Assembly (NCBI RefSeq): GCF_900156055.1
Contig: NZ_FTMQ01000009.1
Span: 1 to 64,000, forward strand
Origin: Rhizobium sp. RU33A
GTDB lineage: Bacteria; Pseudomonadota; Alphaproteobacteria; Rhizobiales; Rhizobiaceae
Length of the DNA stretch: 64,000 bases
Direction: 5' to 3'
The notes beneath the pieces were generated by a model. That model did no database searches and was not told the DNA's origin. It saw nothing but the letters and a program-made list of their open reading frames with translations. The position numbers and the translations under genes were made by a program. Positions 34,905-42,895 of this stretch are shown one piece after another (position 1 is the stretch's first letter; every line of letters starts with the position of its first letter).

Positions 34905-35635
34905 GGCAGTACTGCCACGTCACAGGCGAGGCTGTAGCCTCCCGCCCGTATCGTCGTGATGATCGTCGGGTGTCCCGGATCGGGTTCGATCTTGCGACGC
35001 AGCCGGCTGATCTGGTTGTCGATTGCCCGATCAAAGACGTCCGGGGCCCGACCCTCGGTCAGATCCATCAACTGATCCCGGGACAGGACAAATCGGGGAC
35101 GTTCGAGCAAGACGATGAGAAGACGGAATTCGGTCGAGCTCAGCGATATCTGTTTTCCGTCCTCGTCACGTGTCAGCTCCCGCGTATCCGTGTTCAGTGT
35201 CCATCCGGAAAAGGCAAGGCGTCGGCCCGAGAGGCTGCCGGCCAGGCTGGTCGTTCTGCCGGTCCGTCGCAATATGGCCTTGACCCTTGCCAGCAGTTCT
35301 CTCGGGCTGAAGGGTTTCGGCAGATAGTCGTCAGCGCCGACCTCCAAACCGACAATGCGATCCGTCTCCTCGGCCAAGGCACTCAGCATCAGGATCGGCG
35401 GCCCGCCTGCGCTGCTCAGCCGCCGTGCGATAGAAAGCCCGTCCTCACCCGGCATCATGACGTCGAGGATCACAAGATCGAAGCGTCCGCCATGCAGGCA
35501 CTTGTCCATCTCGGTCGCGTCGCGCGCAGCCGTCGTCCGGAATCCATTCTTCTCAAGGTAACGGACCAGCCCGTCGCGGATGTCGCGATGGTCGTCGACA
35601 ATCAGGATATGGGGACTGGGGTCGCTTGAGGTCAT
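34901..35635 (-). CDS. OmpR-family response regulator, second system
   Basis: Encodes 244 residues: receiver with 'HILIVDDHRDIRDGL', phospho-acceptor in 'FDLVILDVMMPGEDGLSIAR', lysine in 'YLPKPFSPRELLARVKAILR', and a winged-helix domain with 'LSSTEFRLLIVLLERPRFVL' and 'DRAIDNQISRLRRKIEPDPG'. OmpR/PhoB type. It is upstream of the kinase gene in the same operon and divergent from an EF-hand secreted protein at 35855. I found no CTTAAG-type box in its spacer, so its DNA target is different from that of the first system. Confidence 0.92.
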   Translation of the reverse strand: MTSSDPSPHILIVDDHRDIRDGLVRYLEKNGFRTTAARDATEMDKCLHGGRFDLVILDVMMPGEDGLSIARRLSSAGGPPILMLSALAEETDRIVGLEVGADDYLPKPFSPRELLARVKAILRRTGRTTSLAGSLSGRRLAFSGWTLNTDTRELTRDEDGKQISLSSTEFRLLIVLLERPRFVLSRDQLMDLTEGRAPDVFDRAIDNQISRLRRKIEPDPGHPTIITTIRAGGYSLACDVAVLP

Positions 35636-35854
35636 GGCACGTTTCTAGCGCATGATGGCGACCGTGTTCTACTCCTCCTTTGTCACACCGGGTGTCAGTT
35701 AGCCGGTCTGCGACAAACCGTTACAAAAGGGGCCTGAGACGGCATCATCGTGCGACATGTATCCGTCATCAGATGTCCATCGCAGTCGAGGCGGGGTGAA
35801 ACAAACTTCCCCGCTCAAGACGCGCAAACGAGATCCGATGAAGAGGAACGCAAA

Positions 35855-36307
35855 ATGCATAGTCTCAAGACATCCCTGATCGCCGCCATGGCTCTGGCTG
35901 CTACCGCCGCACCGCTGATGGCTCAGCAACAGGGCAATCCCGGCGCCCACTTCCTGGAAAACTGGGACCTCGACGCAAATGGCGAGGTCACCCTTTCAGA
36001 GCTGCAGACCAAGCGCGGTGACGTCTTCCTCACCTTCGATTCCAACGAGGACGGCTTTATAGATGCCGACGAATACGTGTATTTCGACGAGGCGCGCGCC
36101 AACGACATGAAGGCCAATGCAGGCGGTCAGGGTGGGCATGGTGGCAGAGCCGACCGGGCGTCCCAGGGAATGACACTTCAGAACAACGACACCGACCAGG
36201 ACGGCAAGGTGTCGCGGGACGAATTTCTCGGCGGTGCCGTCGCCTGGATGGGCATGCTGGATCGTGACACAGACGGCGTCGTGACCACGGCTGATTTCGG
36301 TCGCTAA
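35855..36307 (+). CDS. Secreted four-EF-hand calcium-binding protein
   Basis: Encodes 150 residues with a signal peptide ('LIAAMALAATAAPLMAQQ', cleavage near residue 24). Four EF-hand loops are visible: 'DLDANGEVTLSE', 'DSNEDGFIDADE', 'DTDQDGKVSRDE' and 'DRDTDGVVTTAD', the last with Asp at position 12. It should bind about four calcium ions in the periplasm or outside. The second and third loops are separated by a glycine-rich linker. It is divergent from a response regulator and so may be controlled by that system. ATG at 35855 has AAGAGGAA upstream. Confidence 0.88.
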   Translation: MHSLKTSLIAAMALAATAAPLMAQQQGNPGAHFLENWDLDANGEVTLSELQTKRGDVFLTFDSNEDGFIDADEYVYFDEARANDMKANAGGQGGHGGRADRASQGMTLQNNDTDQDGKVSRDEFLGGAVAWMGMLDRDTDGVVTTADFGR

Positions 36308-36338
36308 ACGCTGGGCTTGCGTATCTTTGTCGCATCTT

Positions 36339-36374
36339 GCCTGGCCAGATAACCGCTTCGATGTCTGGCCAGGC
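36339..36374. terminator. Hairpin downstream of the EF-hand gene
   Basis: GCCTGGCCAGA (36339-36349) and TCTGGCCAGGC (36364-36374) are perfect complements around a 14-nt loop. It lies 32 nt after the EF-hand stop, where a terminator is expected, but there is no T-run on the plus strand. Confidence 0.5.
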
Positions 36375-36532
36375 TCACAAATGCACGATATCGAACAATA
36401 GAAATATATGTTCTGCGCTATGTGTTTCGTTGCAGCCTGAACGCTGAGGCATCCTTGCCGGTTGGCAAGGCCGTGACGAAGGTGTTGAAGTCAACATCCC
36501 ATTCGAAGATCGACAGGAACGAGTGACCTGCA

Positions 36533-37744
36533 ATGCCAGCCACGGATGAAAAAAGCCTCCCGATCAATCTGAACCTGTCCGAGCCAAAATTGTCTCGGCG
36601 CCGCTGGTTTCGCAAGCGGTACCTGCTAGTGATGCTGGTCCCGGTTTTCATGTTCTCAGGTGCTGTGCTGGGAATGTATTTTCAGCCGACGGGCTTGCAG
36701 AAGTTTTACGCGCTGACGGGGCTTCAACCCGGCGGCGGCTCTGACGCACCCATTGCCTTGCCGCCTGACATCGAGCTTCCACCGAAGATGGTCGAAACCT
36801 TGCTGCCATCTGACGTGGTCGGTTTGGCGCGGATGATGCCGCGTGGCGACGTTTCAGTTGTGGCGGCGCCCTATGGGGCTGGGGATGCGCGCATAGCTGA
36901 CATCCTCGTTTCCGTCGGCGACCGGTTGGAAAAAGGCTCCTTGCTGGCGAGGCTCGATAATCATGCGGCTCTTGCGGGTGCCGTGCTGACCGCAGAGGCA
37001 AATCTCGCCGTGCGCGAAGCAAACCTCATCCAGACGCGGGCGGCGGTAGAGGCAAGCCGTAACGAAGCAAAGGCCGCACTCGATCAAGCCGTGTCCACGG
37101 CCGCAGAAGCTGCATCGACGCTGGCGCGAACGGAAGCGCTCGCCTCGAGCGCCGTCAGCACGCAGGCTGCACTCGATGCGGCCCGTGCTGCAGCAGAAGG
37201 CGCGAAACTTTCTGTTGTCCGCGCTGAGGCCACGCTCACGCGCTATGCCGCAGTCACGCTGGACGAACAGCCCGATGTGATCGTCGCCCGTCGCAATGTC
37301 GACGCCGCCCGATCCGAGCTGGCCCGGGCTCGGCTCGACCTTGCACGTGCCGAGGTCGTGGCGCCCATCACCGGCACGATCCTCGACATCCATGTCACGC
37401 CCGGACAGCGACCACCCACCGACGGGATCATGGATATGGGGGACACGGATCAGATGATGGCCGAGGTTGAGATCTGGCAGGACCGCATCAGTGCAGTCAT
37501 GGTCGGCCAGCCGGTGGAACTGGTAACTCCGGCTCTTGGCGTCACGTTGCAAGGCCGGGTGGACAGGATAGGCCTGACCGTGGGACGGCAGGGCCTGATT
37601 TCGGACGATGCTGCGGAAAACAAGGACGCGCGCGTCATTCAGGTCTTGGTGGTCCTGGACAAAACCTCCTCGGATGTCGCTGCACGCTTCACCAATCTCG
37701 AGGTCATCGCCCGCATCGACACCACGGTACGGGTCAATCCATGA
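36533..37744 (+). CDS. DevB-like membrane fusion protein
   Basis: Encodes 403 residues: a cytoplasmic N-terminus, one helix near residues 30-50 ('YLLVMLVPVFMFSGAVLGMY'), a biotinyl-lipoyl half domain ('VVAAPYGAGDARIADILVSV', 'GDRLEKGSLLARLDN'), a long alanine-rich coiled coil (about residues 145-265) and a beta-barrel half ('VVAPITGTILDIHVTPGQRP'). It is an HlyD-type periplasmic adaptor. Followed by a DevC-type permease (4-nt overlap) and a DevA-type ATPase, it builds a DevBCA/heterocyst glycolipid-like exporter. The substrate may be a lipid, peptide or small molecule; no outer-membrane TolC lies nearby. Confidence 0.88.
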   Translation: MPATDEKSLPINLNLSEPKLSRRRWFRKRYLLVMLVPVFMFSGAVLGMYFQPTGLQKFYALTGLQPGGGSDAPIALPPDIELPPKMVETLLPSDVVGLARMMPRGDVSVVAAPYGAGDARIADILVSVGDRLEKGSLLARLDNHAALAGAVLTAEANLAVREANLIQTRAAVEASRNEAKAALDQAVSTAAEAASTLARTEALASSAVSTQAALDAARAAAEGAKLSVVRAEATLTRYAAVTLDEQPDVIVARRNVDAARSELARARLDLARAEVVAPITGTILDIHVTPGQRPPTDGIMDMGDTDQMMAEVEIWQDRISAVMVGQPVELVTPALGVTLQGRVDRIGLTVGRQGLISDDAAENKDARVIQVLVVLDKTSSDVAARFTNLEVIARIDTTVRVNP

Positions 37745-38913
37745 GCTACCTGCTGCAACGCCTGTTCGGGCGACTGCCCATCGGCTGGCTGCAATTGACC
37801 CACAACCGGACCCGCTTCGCCGCGGCACTTGCCGGTGTGGCCTTTGCCAATGTGCTGGTCTTTGTCCAGCTCGGGATCATGAATTCGATGGGGGCAGCAA
37901 CATTGCGCCCTTATGATTTCTTCCAGGCGGATATCATGATCTCGGCTGGCGATGCGAGTACCTTGACCGACGGTGGCAATGTGGCTCGGCAATGGTTGCT
38001 GCAAGCGCTGGGCGATCCGGATGTAGCCGCTGGAATGGGTCTTTTCATCGCCAATGTTCCCTGGGACCGTGGCGAAAAGGACATCAGTCTGACGACCTTC
38101 GGTGTAGATCCGATCAAGACCGAGTTTCTGTCTCAGGATATTGCAAGCGATCTCAATCTCCTGCAGGTGCGAGACGCGGCAATACTCGATCGGCTGGCCC
38201 GAGGCCTCGCCAAGAACGAAGCTGCTTCAATCCGTCCGCAAACGCCTCTGTCCTTTGAAACGCAAGGCCGCACAATCACCGCCTATGCCACGTTCTCCGG
38301 CGGAGGGGGCTTCGGTGGCGATGGTTATATGCTGGTTTCGGACCAGACATTCTTGTCGCTATTCCCGACGCGTAGTTCCTCTGCACCCGATCATATTCTC
38401 CTGAACCTGCGCCCCGGTGCCGAGACAGGCGACGTAATCGCGCGCCTGAAAACCCTGATTTCCGACCCGTCCCTTCGCATACGCAGCTACCAGGATGCAG
38501 CGCAGGAGGATCTGCGCTATCAGCAGACCAAGCGTCCGACGGGCATCATCTTCGGGTTCGGCGTGCTGATCGGCGTTCTCGTCGGCATCGTCATCGTCTA
38601 TCAGGTGCTGTCCACCGACGTGGCCGACCACCTGCGCGAATACGCAACCTTCAAGGCCATGGGCTATGGCCCTCGTTTCTTCCTCGGCATCGTCTTCGAA
38701 GAAGCGCTCGTGCTCGGGATTATGGGCTTTATTCCCGGCCTTATTGTCGGCACGACCATCCTGACGCTCATGGGCAAGATCACGACCCTGCCTCTGGGGA
38801 TGACACCTTCGATGGCAATTACCGTTTTTCTCGGCACCATTGTCTTTTCCGCCCTTTCCGGCGCGATTGCGACCCGTCGGCTCGGCGCTGCCGACCCTGC
38901 CGAACTTTTTTAG
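37741..38913 (+). CDS. DevC-like ABC permease
   Basis: Encodes 390 residues: an N-terminal helix ('AAALAGVAFANVLVFVQLGI'), a large periplasmic domain of about 190 residues, and three C-terminal helices ('GIIFGFGVLIGVLVGIVIVY', 'LVLGIMGFIPGLIVGTTILT', 'MAITVFLGTIVFSALSGAIA'). This MacB/FtsX topology with 'MNSMGAATLRPYDFFQADIM' matches DevC. The final 'RRLGAADPAELF' is typical. It overlaps the adaptor gene by 4 nt and precedes the ATPase by 9 nt. Confidence 0.88.
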   Translation: MSYLLQRLFGRLPIGWLQLTHNRTRFAAALAGVAFANVLVFVQLGIMNSMGAATLRPYDFFQADIMISAGDASTLTDGGNVARQWLLQALGDPDVAAGMGLFIANVPWDRGEKDISLTTFGVDPIKTEFLSQDIASDLNLLQVRDAAILDRLARGLAKNEAASIRPQTPLSFETQGRTITAYATFSGGGGFGGDGYMLVSDQTFLSLFPTRSSSAPDHILLNLRPGAETGDVIARLKTLISDPSLRIRSYQDAAQEDLRYQQTKRPTGIIFGFGVLIGVLVGIVIVYQVLSTDVADHLREYATFKAMGYGPRFFLGIVFEEALVLGIMGFIPGLIVGTTILTLMGKITTLPLGMTPSMAITVFLGTIVFSALSGAIATRRLGAADPAELF

Positions 38914-38922
38914 GAGGCTGCG

Positions 38923-39624
38923 ATGGACAATGAGGCAATCGTCGAGGTGCGTGGATTGAACCATTGGTTCGGCAGTGGCGACGTTCGCAAACAGGCACTG
39001 TTTGATGTGAACCTGACACTGAAGCGCGGCAGCCTCACCGTGCTTATGGGTCCTTCCGGATCTGGCAAGACAACTGTCCTGACGCTTGTCGGCTGTCTCC
39101 GAGCCGTGCAGGATGGATCGGTGCGGCTTCTGTCGAGCGAGTTGAATGGCGCATCGCAGGCACAACTTGTCAGTTTGCGCCGCCGCCTCGGCTTCATATT
39201 TCAGGCACACAATCTGCATGAAAGTCTGACGGCGCTGCAGAACGTGATGATGGGCGTGCAGGTGCATGGCGAAGTGGCTGATAGCGCAGCGCAAAGCGCG
39301 GCCGCACATGCGCTTGGCCTCGTTGGCTTGACCGACCGTACTACCTATCTGCCCGCGAACTTGTCAGGCGGGCAAAAGCAGCGCGTGGCAGTGGCCCGTG
39401 CTCTGGTCTCTAGTCCGGCGCTGGTGTTGGCAGACGAGCCGACAGCCGCCTTGGACAAAGACAGTGCGGCTGACGTTGTAGATCTTCTGAAACGCATGGG
39501 TGAGGCTCGGGGTACTACGACATTGCTCGTTACCCACGACAATCGTATCCTCGACCGCGCTGACCGTATCCTTACGCTGGAGGATGGCCGTATCGTCAAA
39601 ATAGAGGACCGAGCGCGAAACTAG
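38923..39624 (+). CDS. DevA-like ABC transporter ATPase
   Basis: Encodes 233 residues: Walker A 'VLMGPSGSGKTTVLTLVGCL', signature 'LSGGQKQRVAVARALVSSPA', Walker B 'LVLADEPTAALDKDS', switch histidine 'LLVTHDNRILDRADRILTLE'. It belongs to the LolD/MacB/DevA exporter group, in agreement with the DevC-like permease 9 nt upstream. This is the last gene of the DevBCA-like operon. The next gene-like feature is the second tRNA-end repeat about 170 nt on. Confidence 0.9.
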   Translation: MDNEAIVEVRGLNHWFGSGDVRKQALFDVNLTLKRGSLTVLMGPSGSGKTTVLTLVGCLRAVQDGSVRLLSSELNGASQAQLVSLRRRLGFIFQAHNLHESLTALQNVMMGVQVHGEVADSAAQSAAAHALGLVGLTDRTTYLPANLSGGQKQRVAVARALVSSPALVLADEPTAALDKDSAADVVDLLKRMGEARGTTTLLVTHDNRILDRADRILTLEDGRIVKIEDRARN

Positions 39625-39792
39625 AATCCATGAAGCAAGAGACTTGAGGCGTCCCATCTGCGACTGACGGATTTGCCTGGCGGACTGAACAAGCATGCGA
39701 TGTAAGCGAAAGTTGCATTATCTTGCTTGCCCCACAAAAGGTTCGTTTCAGCGCTCTCGATGCGGGTTTTATGCAAGCCTCGGTGCAATCAG

Positions 39793-39805
39793 GCCCCCGC
39801 AACCA
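39793..39805 (+). repeat. Copy of the initiator tRNA 3' end (att-like)
   Basis: GCCCCCGCAACCA is identical to bases 83-95, the last 13 bases of the initiator tRNA, and its upstream flank (GGTGCAATCAG) resembles the tRNA's T-arm (GGTTCAAATCCT). It is followed by a hairpin and a decayed serine recombinase tail in the same orientation as at 52-957. Together these make it a candidate attachment-site copy. Confidence 0.7.
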
Positions 39806-39845
39806 AATCATCCCCAAATGACTACACAATCCGAAATCGTCACAA

Positions 39846-40159
39846 TCAAAGCTCATTGATATAAGCCTCAATGAGCTTGTTCTTTTTGGCCTCCGTGTCG
39901 ATCTCACCGGATGTCAGGCGCGTCATCAAATCATTCTGCGCTGCAGTGATAAACTGTTGCTGCAGGACATCGATCACGTCCATGGAAGTCATGATGTGGG
40001 CGATATCGCCATGCACCTGCAGGCTTGCCGGTCGGTGGCCCGGGGTCGTACCGATGACGGCGATCCGGATGAGGTCACGCACGATCGGCACTAGTCGCTG
40101 TTTGACCGCTTCGTCGGCGTTGATGCGCGCGAGGAAGATGAGCGTGCGGATCGTGACCT
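39846..40159 (-). pseudogene. Large serine recombinase tail, second copy
   Basis: An 81-residue open part plus about 20 upstream residues are homologous to the recombinase tail at 52-957: 'TIRTLIFLARINAD', 'VIGTTPGHRPASLQVHGDIA' and 'RLTSGEIDTEAKKNKLIEAY' align with 'TVRTVIHAMLYM', 'IVSTPGRQPPALEVHGRIA' and 'QLSGELDTEDKKQKLLAAY'. A stop ends the frame before the tRNA-derived tail. The upstream end is broken by the IS3-family element near 40160. It is not functional. It is more divergent than a recent duplication and so reflects a second, older or different element. Confidence 0.8.
39849..39885 (+). terminator. Terminator-like hairpin beside the second att-like site
   Basis: AAGCTCATTG (39849-39858) pairs with CAATGAGCTT (39869-39878), followed by GTTCTTTTT. 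It occupies the same place relative to the tRNA end and the recombinase frame as the hairpin at 135-174, but with different stem bases. Confidence 0.6.
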
Positions 40160-41400
40160 GCTATTGAATTTTCATCCAGCAGCGATTAGAGCCTCGGTGG
40201 TTTCTGATACGCCAATGGGCCCGGTGGGAGCAACCGGTGGAAACGCGTAGCTTTCACATTGCGTAGCGTAGGTTCCGGCATAGGCAGCCGGGGTCTGGTC
40301 CGAGCAACGAGCGCGGACGAAATCTGTTGTAGTCCTCCGCCCATTCGGCAATGGCGCTGCGGGCATGATCAAGACCGAAGAACAGGCTTTCGTTGAGCGC
40401 CTCATCACGCATGCGGCCGTTGAAACTTTCGACATAGCCGTTCCGCATAGGTTTGCCCGGTGCGACGTAGTGCCATTCGGCCTTGTGGTCTTTGGACCAA
40501 GCCAGGATCGCATTCGACGTGAACTCGGTGCCATTGTCGGAGACGATCATGCTGGGTTTGCCGCGCCGTTCGACCAGTGTCGTCATTTCGCGAGCAGCCC
40601 GACAGCCGAAGACCGAGGTGTGAGGGATCGCTGTCAGGCGTTCGCGGGTGACATGATCAACGACATTGAGCACCCGAAGGCGTCTGCCGTAGGCGAACTA
40701 ATCATGAACGAAATCCAGCGACCAGCGAACATTGGCCTTCGCCTCGACGAGGATCGGCGCACGGGTGCCGACGGCACTTCGTCGCGCTTTGCGCTTGCGA
40801 ACGGATAGCCCTTCCTCGCGATAGAGCCGGTGGATGCGGTTGACGCCGGATCGTTCTCCCTGCCGTCTGACCACGATGAACAGCCGCCGATATCCGAAAC
40901 GCCGTCGCTGGTTGGCGAGTCCGCGCAGCTTCATTTGCAACTCGACCTCCGGCGGTCGGCAGGACCGCCGATAGCGGATCATCTTGCGGTCGGCGGAAAT
41001 GATCTGGTAGGCCCGACGCTCCGAGAGGCCCATCACGACCTTCAGATGCGCGACGGCGTCACGCTTGTCGGCAGGCCCTACCATTTTTTTGAGAAGCTCA
41101 CGGAGGATTGCCACATGCAGCATCTCCTCGGCGAGCAGCGTCTTCAACTTCGCGTTCTCCTCTTCAAGCGCTTTCAGCCGCTTTGCCTCGGCGACATCCA
41201 TGCCGCCGTATTTGGCCTTCCAGTTGTAAAATGTAGCCTCAGAAATCCCTTGCTTGCGGCACAGTTCGGCAGCCTTCGCGCCAGCCTCCTGCTCACGCAG
41301 CAACCCGTAATCGGCTCTTCCGTAAATCTCTGCTTCTTCATTCGTCCGTCCTCAATGGGGCGGACTCGAATCAATAGCGGAGGGAATTCTCAGTGACAGA
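40160..41400 (-). mobile_element. Decayed IS3-family (IS407-group-like) insertion sequence
   Basis: Spans the broken transposase frames and adjoining non-coding ends. The left end lies at the break in the recombinase frame near 40160. I could not define the terminal inverted repeats with confidence, so both ends are approximate. It interrupts the recombinase remnant, so it arrived after that. Confidence 0.75.
40172..41341 (-). pseudogene. IS3-family transposase OrfAB, several inactivating lesions
   Basis: OrfA begins 'MKKQRFTEE' at 41341, shifts frame after about 14 residues, then continues as 'LREQEAGAKAAELCRKQGIS' with helix-turn-helix and leucine zipper. OrfB follows in the same frame ('RYRRSCRPPEVELQMKLRGL', 'FGYRRLFIVVRRQGERSG'). 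A CAG-to-TAG change stops it at 40698 after 'RWSLDFVHD', where intact relatives read 'VHDQFA'. After the stop the DDE core is readable ('[20 protein letters not shown]', '[20 protein letters not shown]', '[20 protein letters not shown]'), then another frameshift near 40310. The D, D and E residues are present, but the gene cannot give a full product. Confidence 0.85.
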
Positions 41401-41679
41401 TCACCTTCTCCATCGCGTGCAACATCGCCTCGTGCGAATGGGCGCCTCAGGTCCCGTGCGTCTCCAGGTGAGATGCCAGGCCCGCAATCCCGTGCACCGA
41501 TCAGCAGGTTCCGACCATCAGCGCATGCGCTTAAGCTGATCGGGGATTTTCCGTATCAGATTGCATTGGTCAGGAGCTTCTCGACATTTCCAAGAAGGGC
41601 CGCTTGCCGAACCCAAACTACCAGACCCCCTGCCGCAATGCTGGCAAACCCGGAGAGACGGAGGAACGCAACCACCTGC
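41401..41679. other. Non-coding junction after the IS element
   Basis: No frame here has clear protein character. It may contain decayed upstream parts of the Tn3-type transposase, but I cannot align them. Confidence 0.4.
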
Positions 41680-41944
41680 CTCAATAACAGCGAAGCCGAG
41701 AACACTCTTGCTCGCGCACTGTTCTTCAATCGCCTCGGAGAACTGCGTGACCGGACTTTTCAGGGCCAGTTCTACCGAGCTTCAGGACAAAACCTGCAAA
41801 CCAACTCCATAGTCTATTGGAACACGCTCTATCTTGAACCAGCGTTCGCCGAGCTAAACCGGGAAAGTGTCGTAACGCCGCCCGACGTGATCAGACACAT
41901 CACTCCGCTTGGATGGCAGCATATCAGTCTCACTGGCGATTACA
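41680..41944 (+). pseudogene. Tn3-family transposase, C-terminal fragment
   Basis: About 88 residues match the end of Tn3-family transposases: 'NSEAENTLARALFFNRLGEL', 'RDRTFQGQFYRASGQNLQTN', 'SIVYWNTLYLEPAFAELNRE' and 'HITPLGWQHISLTGDY'. The rest of the roughly 1000-residue enzyme is missing and downstream residues are unrelated. It marks a second class of mobile DNA in this junction. Confidence 0.75.
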
Positions 41945-42118
41945 TCTTTGCGCCGACGGACGGCGCCGATCTCACTCAGACCATTGCGGCAGGAAACCTC
42001 CATCCTCACAGCATCAGCACCCTATGTTCTCAAAATTCGGACAGATCTGCCACTTTCGTGCCGTGACGGCAACAAGGCGAAAACGCCGTAGGGCTTATTC
42101 CCCCGTGACTGGCCCGCG

Positions 42119-42895
42119 TTAAGGCTTTGGTATTCTCACCGGTATGGTGGCCTCAATGTCCGGATCGATCGTCGCGGCTACGGATACTGCTCCAGTTTTC
42201 AGTGACTTATCCGCGTCTTGGTCGATGGTGGCATGATCGATGACCTTCTTCGATGCTGCGGCGAAAGCGGGATAACCATAGGCCACGGTTGCAGTGGACG
42301 CCACGAATCCCGGGCCTCTCACCGACAGCCCGGTGAGGAGCTCTGCGAGCACTTCCGGTCCAAGCGCCTGATGGCAGTATCGCAGTCGGATCTCTCTCGG
42401 CTCGTTGCGGCCAAGCTCGACGTCGTGGCCGATGATCTGCCACGCGTAAACGCAGCCGCCTTTGTCGCCCAGTTTGCCGGTCGCTGCGCCATAGGCTCCG
42501 TAAGCGTTGCGGCGGATGACCGGATCGATACTCATAGAGACACCCGGGAATTCCCTTCGCAAGGTTCGGGTGATCTCTGCACGATCAGGCCCTTTCCTGA
42601 GCGTCGATCTTGAGGCGGCTGAGGTTGATATCGTCAGCGCGTTTTCGCCCTGCAGTAATGTTGTGTTCGCCCAGACCAGAGTTTGCCTGGTCACTCCATC
42701 CGTAAATGTCTGGCGAAGGCCGATCGGCATCTCGCCTAGCCCGGTCAGTGAAGCAGAGGCGAGATGAACGGGCAGTTCGCGGTTGCCTGTCGCGACGGGC
42801 ATATTGCCGGTCATGCCATCAAGGAAGGGATCCTCGACGGTATTGCAACCGTGCAGGCCAAGCAGTGCCAGGATCGCAAGGATGTTTGGCTTCAC
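42119..42895 (-). CDS. bcsN: BcsN-like cellulose biosynthesis lipoprotein
   Basis: Encodes 258 residues with a GTG start that overlaps the bcsK stop by one base. The N-terminus 'AILALLGLHGCNTVEDPF' is a lipoprotein signal with lipobox cysteine near residue 16. The mature part, including 'MSIDPVIRRNAYGAYGAATG' and 'GCVYAWQIIGHDVELG', matches what I recall of BcsN, an accessory protein of rhizobial cellulose operons. Its position at the end of bcsA-bcsB-bcsK supports this. Molecular function is unknown. Periplasmic-side lipoprotein. Another possibility is an unrelated lipoprotein, since the family is poorly conserved. Confidence 0.7.
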   Translation of the reverse strand: MKPNILAILALLGLHGCNTVEDPFLDGMTGNMPVATGNRELPVHLASASLTGLGEMPIGLRQTFTDGVTRQTLVWANTTLLQGENALTISTSAASRSTLRKGPDRAEITRTLRREFPGVSMSIDPVIRRNAYGAYGAATGKLGDKGGCVYAWQIIGHDVELGRNEPREIRLRYCHQALGPEVLAELLTGLSVRGPGFVASTATVAYGYPAFAAASKKVIDHATIDQDADKSLKTGAVSVAATIDPDIEATIPVRIPKP

